Shown piece by piece: positions 1 to 6,256 of a stretch of 19,628 nucleotides of DNA. The stretch's first letter is position 1. Every line of letters starts with the position of its first letter. Position numbers and translations under genes: made by a program. A model generated the notes under the pieces. It ran no database searches, was not told where the DNA came from, and saw only the letters and a program-made list of their open reading frames with translations. Source of the DNA: Candidatus Bathyarchaeota archaeon (GTDB lineage Archaea > Thermoproteota > Bathyarchaeia > TCS64); assembly GCA_026014515.1 (NCBI GenBank), contig JAOZIG010000104.1:1-19628 (forward strand), read 5' to 3'.

Positions 1-596
1 CCTAGGTTCTGATACCTGAGTTTGATCTCCGCTGGGCTCTCAAGCCTTGGACCCTCTGCTACGCCTACTATACCTCGTTTGAAGACTCGGGGGAACCCAG
101 CTTTCTCACATGCCTCAACGAGACTATCTGAAAGAGTCGGACATGTGGGTTGATGAAGCCTGTAGCTATATCTAGGTACATCCTCACCCTTGTCTTGCAG
201 GCTCACCATGAGCATCTGTGGACGCTTGGTGGTGAAATCCACAAAGTCATCAGGGATAACAGCGTCAGCTGGATCAAGTAATCTATTTGTTGAGCCACAA
301 AGTGCTGTGCCGATTACCTTCTTGACACCTGCCTTCCACAGAACATAGAAGACACGTTCTCCACTGCCATCAGGCTCAGTGTTCCTGATGTGACGATTGA
401 TACCATGGAAATCAACATAAAGGAATTCCTTACCATCAACCCTAGCATGTGTGAAGGGAGCCGTGGGTCCAAATGGGGTCTCAAAGACCATGTTATCCTC
501 GATAACTTCTACTCCTTCGTAGTCGCGGGGGAAGTTAGCGCCAATGGTGGTGCTACCGCCTAAAACCGCTATTTTTACTTCTGGAATCTTACTCAT
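1..596 (-). CDS. MTAP/purine nucleoside phosphorylase family protein (partial, C-terminus outside window)
   Basis: The minus strand is open from an ATG at 596 to the window edge, giving 198 codons without the C-terminal part. The N-terminus has the phosphate-loop-like GGSTTIG (about residues 13-19). It is followed by a histidine-rich FHGINRH stretch, a GVKKVIGTALCGS strand, DPADAVIPDDFVDFT, and RGIVGVAEGPRLESPAE. These match in order the methylthioadenosine phosphorylase / PNP fold, which phosphorolyses a purine nucleoside to free base and ribose-1-phosphate (MTA salvage or purine salvage). The usual family length is about 260 residues, so roughly a quarter is missing. The ALCGS segment replaces the more usual AVGS, so whether the substrate is MTA, MTI or another nucleoside is open. 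A TATA-like CTTTTAAC lies about 25 nt upstream on the minus strand. It is divergent from tfb. Family assignment is firm; substrate is not. Confidence 0.85.
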   Translation of the reverse strand, partial: MSKIPEVKIAVLGGSTTIGANFPRDYEGVEVIEDNMVFETPFGPTAPFTHARVDGKEFLYVDFHGINRHIRNTEPDGSGERVFYVLWKAGVKKVIGTALCGSTNRLLDPADAVIPDDFVDFTTKRPQMLMVSLQDKGEDVPRYSYRLHQPTCPTLSDSLVEACEKAGFPRVFKRGIVGVAEGPRLESPAEIKLRYQNL

Positions 597-733
597 ACCC
601 GCTATAACCCTTGTTTCGGTTAAAAGAGCTTCTCAAATCCCTCTTTTTTACCAGAAAAACCTAATATGGATCGGAAATACTGAATTATATACCAGACGAT
701 ACTTGTAATTATATAGGGTCTATAGTAAATATG

Positions 734-771
734 GGCGATAGATTTAAATACATCCTTGTTGGTGTATCGCC
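734..771. promoter_or_regulatory. Inverted repeat flanking the tfb TATA box (possible operator)
   Basis: GGCGATA at 734-740 and TATCGCC at 765-771 are perfect 7-nt inverted arms separated by 24 nt. They bracket the TTTAAATA box. Binding of a dimer here would be placed to control access of TBP/TFB. The regulatory role is inferred from position only. Confidence 0.35.
743..750 (+). promoter_or_regulatory. TATA box of tfb
   Basis: TTTAAATA is a near-ideal archaeal TATA box. It predicts a transcription start near 772-776 and a leader of roughly 65-70 nt before the TTG at 841. It sits between the arms of an inverted repeat (GGCGATA 734-740, TATCGCC 765-771). Confidence 0.6.
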
Positions 772-774
772 ACT

Positions 775-786
775 CTTCACGTGAAG
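775..786. promoter_or_regulatory. 12-nt perfect palindrome at the predicted tfb transcription start
   Basis: CTTCACGTGAAG is fully self-complementary and lies about 30 nt downstream of the TATA box, at or just after the expected start site. It could be an operator, or a chance palindrome. Confidence 0.3.
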
Positions 787-840
787 CCGTATTCCAAAAA
801 GAATCAACGGATTCCCGTGACTCACAAAGGTGAATAAAAT

Positions 841-1764
841 TTGCAGAGATCAAAAAATGAGAATAGCTCAGACGTCTGTCCTGAATGTGGAAGCAGGAAT
901 ATTGTAATTGATAGCAGGTCTGGGGAACGAATTTGTGGAGCATGCGGCCTCGTAATGGCCGACAGTATGATTAATGAAGGCCCAGAATGGCGCGCCTTCA
1001 GCCAGGATGAACGTGAGTCACGAAGCCGCGTCGGAATGCCACTAAGCTTCAGCGTACACGATAAAGGTCTAAGCACAATGATTGGACAGGTCGGGAAAGA
1101 TGCCTTTGGCAGAACCATCCCAACAAAGACCATGTTCCAGATGCTCAGGCTAAAGAAATGGCACATCAGGTCAAGCTACCAGAGTAGCATCGACAGAAAC
1201 CTAAGCCACGCTATGACAGAGCTAAGCAGGCTCAGCGACAAACTACACATTCCAAAGCCAGTCAAGGAACGCGCAGCAGTCATCTACAGGAAAGCCCTAG
1301 AGAAAGGACTTGTCCGTGGAAGAAGCATCAGCGCAATCGCAGCAGCAAGCCTATACGCAGCATGTAGGGTAACAGGGACACCCAGAACCCTACGTGAGCT
1401 CAGCGACCACAGCACCATCGACAAGAAAGATCTAGCAAGATGCTACAGGCTACTCCTCCGAGAACTGAATATGAGCATGCCTATTCCAAAGGCTCAGTAC
1501 CGTGTACCAAAGATCGCGGCAAAAGTTGACATCAGCGAGAACACACAGCAGGCAGCAGTAGACATACTACGCAGAGCAGAAGACCTGAAAACCACCGCAG
1601 GCAAAGACCCAATGGGCTTAGCCGCAGCAGCGCTATACATTGCATGCGTCATGAATGACGAGAAGCGGACCCAGAAGATGATCGCGGACGCAGCGGGCGT
1701 CACCGAGGTCACCATCAGGAACCGCTACAAGGGCCTCAAGGAAGCCCTTCACTTGGAAATCTAG
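841..1764 (+). CDS. tfb: Transcription initiation factor TFB (TFIIB homologue)
   Basis: This 307-residue protein is the archaeal general factor that bridges TBP-bound promoter DNA and RNA polymerase. An N-terminal zinc ribbon is visible with C13-x2-C16 and C32-x2-C35. A B-reader/linker follows (about 40-90, rich in charged residues and ending with a VGMPLSFSVHDKGLSTMIG segment typical of TFB). Then come two cyclin folds (about 110-200 and 205-300), the second with a terminal helix-turn-helix (AGVTEVTIRNRYKGL). The length is normal for TFB. The start is TTG, supported by AAAGGTG ending about 8 nt upstream. ATG codons further in would remove the zinc ribbon. The gene is monocistronic, divergent from the nucleoside phosphorylase, and has an unusually symmetric promoter region. 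Many archaea have several TFBs; this one looks complete and canonical. Confidence 0.97.
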   Translation: MQRSKNENSSDVCPECGSRNIVIDSRSGERICGACGLVMADSMINEGPEWRAFSQDERESRSRVGMPLSFSVHDKGLSTMIGQVGKDAFGRTIPTKTMFQMLRLKKWHIRSSYQSSIDRNLSHAMTELSRLSDKLHIPKPVKERAAVIYRKALEKGLVRGRSISAIAAASLYAACRVTGTPRTLRELSDHSTIDKKDLARCYRLLLRELNMSMPIPKAQYRVPKIAAKVDISENTQQAAVDILRRAEDLKTTAGKDPMGLAAAALYIACVMNDEKRTQKMIADAAGVTEVTIRNRYKGLKEALHLEI

Positions 1765-1777
1765 GTTTCCACTACAC

Positions 1778-1786
1778 TTTTTATTA
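1778..1786 (+). promoter_or_regulatory. TATA box of the frlB-like gene; also T-rich end of tfb
   Basis: TTTTTATTA is centred 30 nt before the GTG at 1812. No Shine-Dalgarno sequence lies between, which fits a leaderless or nearly leaderless transcript. The same T-rich run follows the tfb stop at 1764 and may also serve as its terminator. Confidence 0.45.
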
Positions 1787-1811
1787 TCTTTCCGCATCCC
1801 TATTTCATCCA

Positions 1812-2840
1812 GTGATAAAGTTGTCAGAACCAGTGGATTATTTAACAGAAGAAAATTATAGACCAGCTTGGCTCGTAGATGGATTAACAGAAGCCACGCT
1901 TGATGCGGTCAAGAATAAGAAACCAGAATTAATTGAACTAGGCAAGAAACTCGCAAAAGCAGAACGCTACTATATGGTTGGAAGCGGCGGAAGCTACAGC
2001 GTACAGATGCCCCTCGTGTATATTGCTGAAAAGTACACGAAGGTACCAGTCTATGCCTTCAGCGGCTGGGAGTTCCTAGAACGCAGACCAGAGGCAATCG
2101 ATGAGAAATCAGTTGTCATTCTCATCAGTCAGAGTGGTAAGACCAAGGAGATCGTTGAAGCCCTCGAATGGTGTAACGAGAAGGGAGCAACTACCTTCGG
2201 TTTGACACAGAAAACAGACTCAGTCATCAACGAGAAGGCTGATATCGGGTACGGCTGGGAGGCTCGTGGAGTAACCTTCGGCAAACTCATGAGCATGTAC
2301 TACCTGTATGGCTCGATCTTCAAGGAGAAGGGCTACGCTGTCGGTGACAAGATGATCAAGATCGCTGATGGCTTACCAGAGAAGCTACCAAAGATGATCC
2401 CAGAGGCAAAGAAAGCAGCAAAGAAACTAGGTCTTGAGCTCAAGGACTATGATAAGATATTCGTCCTAGGCGGCGGAATCAACTGGGGCTTGACCTACCA
2501 GTTTGCACTCTGCACATTGATGGAGATGTGCTGGGTCCATGGAATCAGCGTCAACTATAGCGAGTTCAGACACGGAGCACTAGAGCTATTCACACAGGGA
2601 ACAGCAGCCATCTTCCTACGTGGAAAGACAGGTCAGCGCAAACTAGAGGACAGCATCCTAGAGTTCAGCAAGGAGAACGGTGTAAAGACCATCGTCTACG
2701 ACTCACAGGGAATGGACGTTGACAACCTAGAGACACCCTTCACCCTCTTCATCGAAGTCGAGTGGCTGAGCTATTACCTGAGCCTAGCGAAAAACAGGCG
2801 CATGGGTGCTTGGCAGTTCTACGATAAGGTAAAATTCTAG
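1812..2840 (+). CDS. FrlB-like SIS-domain deglycase (fructoselysine-6-phosphate deglycase homologue)
   Basis: This 342-residue protein has two SIS (sugar isomerase) domains (about 45-180 and 205-330). Its layout matches enterobacterial FrlB, which cleaves 6-phospho-fructoselysine to glucose-6-phosphate and lysine. Seen are VGSGGSYS (56-63), YAFSGWEF (81-88), SQSGKT (106-111), LMEMCW (236-241), SEFRHGALEL (250-259) and a C-terminal EWLSYYLSLAKN. These align block for block with remembered E. coli FrlB segments. The Glu/His pair known to act in FraB/FrlB enzymes corresponds to E238 and H254, with the same 16-residue spacing. The start is GTG with a TATA box 30 nt upstream. The downstream neighbour on the opposite strand is an FrlD-like kinase, supporting an Amadori-product pathway. 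The exact substrate (fructose-lysine, fructose-asparagine, glucoselysine or a sugar phosphate) is inferred. A general GlmS-like isomerase is less likely. Confidence 0.85.
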   Translation: MIKLSEPVDYLTEENYRPAWLVDGLTEATLDAVKNKKPELIELGKKLAKAERYYMVGSGGSYSVQMPLVYIAEKYTKVPVYAFSGWEFLERRPEAIDEKSVVILISQSGKTKEIVEALEWCNEKGATTFGLTQKTDSVINEKADIGYGWEARGVTFGKLMSMYYLYGSIFKEKGYAVGDKMIKIADGLPEKLPKMIPEAKKAAKKLGLELKDYDKIFVLGGGINWGLTYQFALCTLMEMCWVHGISVNYSEFRHGALELFTQGTAAIFLRGKTGQRKLEDSILEFSKENGVKTIVYDSQGMDVDNLETPFTLFIEVEWLSYYLSLAKNRRMGAWQFYDKVKF

Positions 2841-3643
2841 GGCTCTCCGCCCCATCCCCCGAGTCTTTTACATATCTCGGTGGCAGCGATGTGCCCAGCC
2901 TCGATTGAGTCTGGGATACTTTTACCCTGCAACCTACTGGATAAGAAAGCCGCGATATACGAGTCACCTGCACCTAGAGTATCAACTACCTCAACGGGCA
3001 GTGCCTTTCCCTTGTATAGGGTCTCACCATCGTAGACCATTGAGCCATACTCACCCATTGTCATAACCACGATGCCGGGAGTCTTCTCCTTAAGCTGTTT
3101 TAGCACCTTTTCTGGGTCTTCACCGTTTCTTACGAGGTGGCTTCCGCTGAAGAACGCGATGTCAAGATAGGGCAGTATCTCGGTCCGTGGATCGAATAGC
3201 TGGTTGCTGAAGTCACAGCTTAGTATAGCATCAGTGGTCTCCCTGAGCTTCTTCACATGTTCTCTACCGAAACCCCAGACAGTGAAGTGTAATAGATCAT
3301 AGCCTGTTGGATCAGGAATCTTATCATAAGGTAATACGGCGTTTTCTTGTACTCCTTCAATGTACTCATCGAATACCCTGTCTCCGTTTCTGATGAGTAT
3401 CTTTGTGACGGCTGTGAGTCCATCCTCAACTATGATATAATCGGTGCTCATTCCGATGGCTTTGATCTGGGATAGCATGTACTTGCCGTAATCATCGGTT
3501 CCTACGATTCCTACGTAATCTGAATCAATATCGGGGTAATTCCGTGCATAAACCGCTACGTTCAAAGCGTTTCCACCTGGGAACCGCTTACCAAGCTCAG
3601 TGTAGTGGTCTATGCAGTTATCGCCTATCGCTAAGATTCGCAT
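2837..3643 (-). CDS. FrlD-like PfkB-family sugar kinase (fructoselysine 6-kinase homologue)
   Basis: This 268-residue ribokinase-fold (PfkB) enzyme would phosphorylate an Amadori sugar at C6 with ATP. The N-terminus IGDNCIDHY (6-14), FPGGNALNVAVY (21-32), GDRVFDEYIEGV (87-98) and VDTLGAGDS (220-228, with D227 as the expected catalytic base) follow enterobacterial FrlD closely. The start was placed at ATG 3643 because MRILAIGDN aligns with the FrlD N-terminus. In-frame ATG 3664 and TTG 3682 would add 7 or 13 residues. The gene is convergent with the frlB-like deglycase and shares its stop: the palindrome CTAG at 2837-2840 ends both genes. It is divergent from a nitroreductase across a 14-nt palindrome. 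No transporter or regulator of an frl operon is visible here. The PfkB assignment is certain; FrlD specificity is a strong inference. Confidence 0.85.
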   Translation of the reverse strand: MRILAIGDNCIDHYTELGKRFPGGNALNVAVYARNYPDIDSDYVGIVGTDDYGKYMLSQIKAIGMSTDYIIVEDGLTAVTKILIRNGDRVFDEYIEGVQENAVLPYDKIPDPTGYDLLHFTVWGFGREHVKKLRETTDAILSCDFSNQLFDPRTEILPYLDIAFFSGSHLVRNGEDPEKVLKQLKEKTPGIVVMTMGEYGSMVYDGETLYKGKALPVEVVDTLGAGDSYIAAFLSSRLQGKSIPDSIEAGHIAATEICKRLGGWGGEP

Positions 3644-3670
3644 ATCAAACCCATGATTTATCATACCAGT

Positions 3671-3684
3671 TATTGTTAACAATA
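3671..3684. promoter_or_regulatory. 14-nt perfect palindrome between frlD-like kinase and nitroreductase (candidate operator)
   Basis: TATTGTTAACAATA is fully self-complementary and lies in the 50-nt divergent spacer. It is 28 nt upstream of the kinase ATG (3643) and 10 nt upstream of the nitroreductase ATG (3694). It therefore overlaps the likely TATA region of the kinase and the expected start site of the nitroreductase. A dimeric regulator here could control both genes. Function is inferred from position. Confidence 0.4.
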
Positions 3685-3693
3685 TTGGTTAAG

Positions 3694-4242
3694 ATGGAGC
3701 TTATTGATGCGATAAAGGGACGCAGGAGCATCAGACAATACAAGACTGATCCCGTACCCAAGACGATTATTGAGGATATTTTAGAGGCGGGTAACTGGGC
3801 GCCGAGTGCCAAGAATGGTCACCAGTGGCGGTTTACTGTGCTCACTGGAAAAGCCAAGGATGATTATAACCTGATGTTCAGGGATCACCTGAACAATTTC
3901 ATCCAGAAACATGGACGTAAGGAGACGGGCTCAGCGCCTTGGACACTGGAGATAATGGAGGAGGCGCCTGTTGTGGTTATCGTCTGGAATACTAATGAGA
4001 ATGGTTGGATTACGGAGGAACATAGTGTAGCTGCGGCTGTGCAAAATATCTGCCTCAGAGCATATGATCTTGGACTTGGTAGCCTCTGGATTGGTGATGT
4101 ATTCTATGCCTATGAGGAGACGAGGAAGTATTTTGATAAAGATTGGAAGCTCAGCGGAGCAATAACCCTAGGGTATCCGGGCACAGAGGGCAAGATACCC
4201 AAGAAGAAGACGCTCTCAGAGGTAGCAGAGTTTCTAGAATAA
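3694..4242 (+). CDS. Nitroreductase-family flavoprotein, short form (copy 1)
   Basis: This 182-residue protein has the FMN-binding nitroreductase fold. RRSIRQYK (10-17) is the phosphate/flavin-contacting N-terminal motif, and NWAPSAKNGHQWRF (34-47) is the flavin-loop region. AAAVQNICLRAYDLGLGSLWIG is the conserved central helix and turn, and LGYPGTEGKIPKKK is the C-terminal signature. Such enzymes use NAD(P)H or another donor to reduce quinones, nitro compounds or flavins; the true substrate is unknown. ATG 3694 is chosen because the frame upstream only overlaps the opposite kinase gene and has no homologous content. A paralogue follows 37 nt downstream. No ferredoxin domain is fused. Confidence 0.9.
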   Translation: MELIDAIKGRRSIRQYKTDPVPKTIIEDILEAGNWAPSAKNGHQWRFTVLTGKAKDDYNLMFRDHLNNFIQKHGRKETGSAPWTLEIMEEAPVVVIVWNTNENGWITEEHSVAAAVQNICLRAYDLGLGSLWIGDVFYAYEETRKYFDKDWKLSGAITLGYPGTEGKIPKKKTLSEVAEFLE

Positions 4243-4243
4243 C

Positions 4244-4251
4244 CTATATCC
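4244..4251 (+). promoter_or_regulatory. Possible TATA box of second nitroreductase
   Basis: CTATATCC begins right after the stop of the first nitroreductase and is centred about 32 nt before the TTG at 4280. No Shine-Dalgarno sequence precedes that TTG. The second copy may have its own leaderless transcript as well as readthrough from the first. Confidence 0.3.
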
Positions 4252-4279
4252 TACCCCCCATATTTGTCTGAGATACAAT

Positions 4280-4837
4280 TTGGAGCTAAGCAAAGCAATA
4301 CTAGAAAGACGCTCATGCCGCAGCTACAACCGCGAAAAAGAAGTCACGGAAGAACAATTACGCGAGATGCTGGAGTACGCCACATGGGCACCAAGTGGCA
4401 CCAACGCACAGCCATGGAGATTCTCAGTACTCATGGGTGAAAAGAAAGCCGAGTTCCTAGAGATAATGAGGAACAAAGTCGAGGAGAACAAGGAGAACTT
4501 CACCGAACAGCAGTACAATATCTACACCTGGAGTGCACTAAGCCTAGAGAAGGGATCAGCCATTGTACTTGTCTGGGACTGTAAAAAGACATGGACAAGC
4601 CCCCAGAGCATCGGAGCAGCGATACAGACCATGATGCTCAAAGCATACGACATGGGACTAGGCACCCTATGGGTCGCAGCCGTCCATGTAGCAGCCGAGG
4701 AATACGCCAAACTCTACAACAGGGAAGGCATGGAGCTAATCGCAGGTGTAGGAGTAGGCTACCCCAGCGAGAAGATGATCGGTAAAAAAGGACCACCAAG
4801 ACTCTCTGTTGATGAGGTAGCTGAGTTCTTCAACTAA
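4280..4837 (+). CDS. Nitroreductase-family flavoprotein, short form (copy 2)
   Basis: This 185-residue protein shares the nitroreductase fold and layout of the gene just upstream: ERRSCRSYN (9-17), TWAPSGTNAQPWRF (35-48), IGAAIQTMMLKAYDMGLGTLW, and a final VGYPSEKMIGKKGPPR. The start is TTG, giving MELSKAILERR, which matches copy 1 (MELIDAIKGRR) residue for residue in phase. No ATG is available before the conserved RRS motif. The two copies are clearly paralogues but well diverged, so they probably act on different substrates or form a heterodimer. The gene is convergent with the beta-helix protein, 29 nt apart. Confidence 0.9.
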   Translation: MELSKAILERRSCRSYNREKEVTEEQLREMLEYATWAPSGTNAQPWRFSVLMGEKKAEFLEIMRNKVEENKENFTEQQYNIYTWSALSLEKGSAIVLVWDCKKTWTSPQSIGAAIQTMMLKAYDMGLGTLWVAAVHVAAEEYAKLYNREGMELIAGVGVGYPSEKMIGKKGPPRLSVDEVAEFFN

Positions 4838-4866
4838 ATCAACAATATTCTAATTTTAAAAAGGGG

Positions 4867-6066
4867 CTATGGAGCATCCACATAGATGGTTCCATAGGTA
4901 TTTTCCTGTAACGTGTTCTGTGAAGCCCATAATTCCAAGTCATAGGCTTTTGGGGTTCCATCGAAGTATTGCTCGTTATTCGCGTTGTTACCAGTACAGA
5001 TGTTATAGGACAAGGTGTTTCGTACACAATTATAGCCCACATAGATGCCTGAACCAATGTTACCGCTGACAATATTTCCTGATATCAGGTTATCACAGCC
5101 AGACACATCAGTGAGACCAATAAAGTCAACCCGGATACCCATCTCACCGTTACCAACAACAGTGTTCCCGGTGATTGTGCAAAAACTACCATAGACACTG
5201 ATACCAGTGCCTCCGTTGTTACTCACAGCGTTAAATGACAATGTGTTCAGGTCTTTCTCCCAACCCGAGTAAGAGAGGTCTATTCCCTCGTATGTGTTTC
5301 CAGTGATACTGTTGGCGCTTATGGTACTGTTTGTCGATGTATCGATACGCATCCCCATGTTACAGCCCTGTATGATGTTTCCTATGGCAGTGCTTCTATG
5401 AAGGTTAAAGAAATCCAGCCCAAAATCAGTACAATCCGTAATAGTATTGTTCAGTATGTTGACGTTAACTGAGCTACGGCTACCTCCACCTATTCCATCC
5501 TCACAGGACTCCACCGTGTTTCCTATGAGAGTTACATCATAGACATCTGTCATACTGATACCAGTGTAACTATTAGCTACGTAGCAATCCTCTACAACGC
5601 CACTGGTTGACTGCAAGTAAATACCGACATGTGTCTCGTCATCATCGACCTGACAATCTCTGATAACATAGTACGCAGTGGTATCATAGACGGCTATGCC
5701 TACACGGATGTAAGGCCAAACAGATGTATCGCATTTTGATAAATCGATATCCCAACCCTCAATGATATAGGGATCAGCTTCAGTCCCTGAGCCGCTTACT
5801 ACGCCATTTGTCGTGGTGAAAGCAGCATTACCTTGGATGATTATGGGTCCACCATCGTAGGGTTCCGCTGGCTCAGTTGTGGTTTCATCTTCTGTTGGAG
5901 TTATATCGGGGGTAGTTGGTTCAGTACTGGTTCCAGTATCCGTAGTATCTTGTGTATTATCATCGGGAATATCTGGTTGATTGAAATATTGCACTGCTCC
6001 GATTCCTCCAAGAGCAACTACAAGTATAAGTATCAAGACTAGGGTGCGAGTCTTCAATTCTATCAA
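4867..6066 (-). CDS. Membrane-anchored right-handed parallel beta-helix (NosD-like) surface protein
   Basis: This 399-residue protein begins with a short positive N-terminus and a hydrophobic segment (about 8-28), acting as signal anchor or uncleaved signal peptide. An acidic Thr/Pro-rich linker follows (about 31-69), probably glycosylated and extracellular. The rest (about 75-395) is a ladder of short repeats of the NTIxGNxxxGI type (NNTITDCTDFGL, ANSITGNTYEGI, GNTVVGNGEMGI, GNIVSGNIGSGI). These form the coils of a right-handed beta-helix as in NosD and pectate-lyase-like proteins. The entry motif GSGTEADPYIIEGW (92-105) is typical of archaeal surface members. No catalytic residues are recognised; a carbohydrate-binding or hydrolysing role is possible. 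The TTG start lies about 25 nt from a TATA box with no Shine-Dalgarno sequence, so the transcript is probably leaderless. Confidence 0.85.
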   Translation of the reverse strand: MIELKTRTLVLILILVVALGGIGAVQYFNQPDIPDDNTQDTTDTGTSTEPTTPDITPTEDETTTEPAEPYDGGPIIIQGNAAFTTTNGVVSGSGTEADPYIIEGWDIDLSKCDTSVWPYIRVGIAVYDTTAYYVIRDCQVDDDETHVGIYLQSTSGVVEDCYVANSYTGISMTDVYDVTLIGNTVESCEDGIGGGSRSSVNVNILNNTITDCTDFGLDFFNLHRSTAIGNIIQGCNMGMRIDTSTNSTISANSITGNTYEGIDLSYSGWEKDLNTLSFNAVSNNGGTGISVYGSFCTITGNTVVGNGEMGIRVDFIGLTDVSGCDNLISGNIVSGNIGSGIYVGYNCVRNTLSYNICTGNNANNEQYFDGTPKAYDLELWASQNTLQENTYGTIYVDAP

Positions 6067-6086
6067 TTATTGCGGTGATTGATTGG

Positions 6087-6094
6087 TTATTTAA
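6087..6094 (-). promoter_or_regulatory. TATA box of the beta-helix protein gene
   Basis: On the minus strand this reads TTAAATAA. It is centred about 25 nt upstream of the TTG at 6066, the distance expected between TATA box and transcription start. Translation would then begin at the 5' end of the mRNA. Confidence 0.5.
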
Positions 6095-6234
6095 CCTAAC
6101 TGGAATCAGGATAATTACAGTAAATTATCATAGAAAAAAATAAGCACACACCCACAGTGATACTTGATCCACTATTTTCTGGTTAACAACTCTTTTAATC
6201 ACATACTGTTCCTGTCTGGTACCTAGCATGACTA

Positions 6235-6240
6235 GGAGGT
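6235..6240 (+). promoter_or_regulatory. Strong Shine-Dalgarno (GGAGGT) that does not lead to an in-frame trpB2 start
   Basis: GGAGGT is the best ribosome-binding site of the window. Eight nt further a GTG (6249) opens a frame that stops at 6284. The trpB2 homologous reading frame is offset by one. See the trpB2 entry. Confidence 0.5.
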
Positions 6241-6256
6241 ACAGAAGCGTGTATCA

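Noticed and set aside
597..840. tRNA or structured RNA in the largest intergenic gap
   Set aside because: No cloverleaf, T-loop signature or long stem was seen. The gap is explained by two promoters, two dyads and the tfb leader.
620..943. Minus-strand open frame of 107 codons across the tfb promoter and gene start
   Set aside because: It has no recognisable domain or plausible composition, overlaps the zinc ribbon coding region of tfb, and runs through the promoter.
3544..3693. 50-codon N-terminal extension of the first nitroreductase frame
   Set aside because: It lies wholly over the opposite kinase gene and its spacer. The family N-terminus starts at ATG 3694.
6100..6227. CRISPR-like or phage attachment repeats in the gap before trpB2
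   Set aside because: No repeated unit or tRNA end is present; the stretch is AT-rich promoter sequence for two divergent genes.
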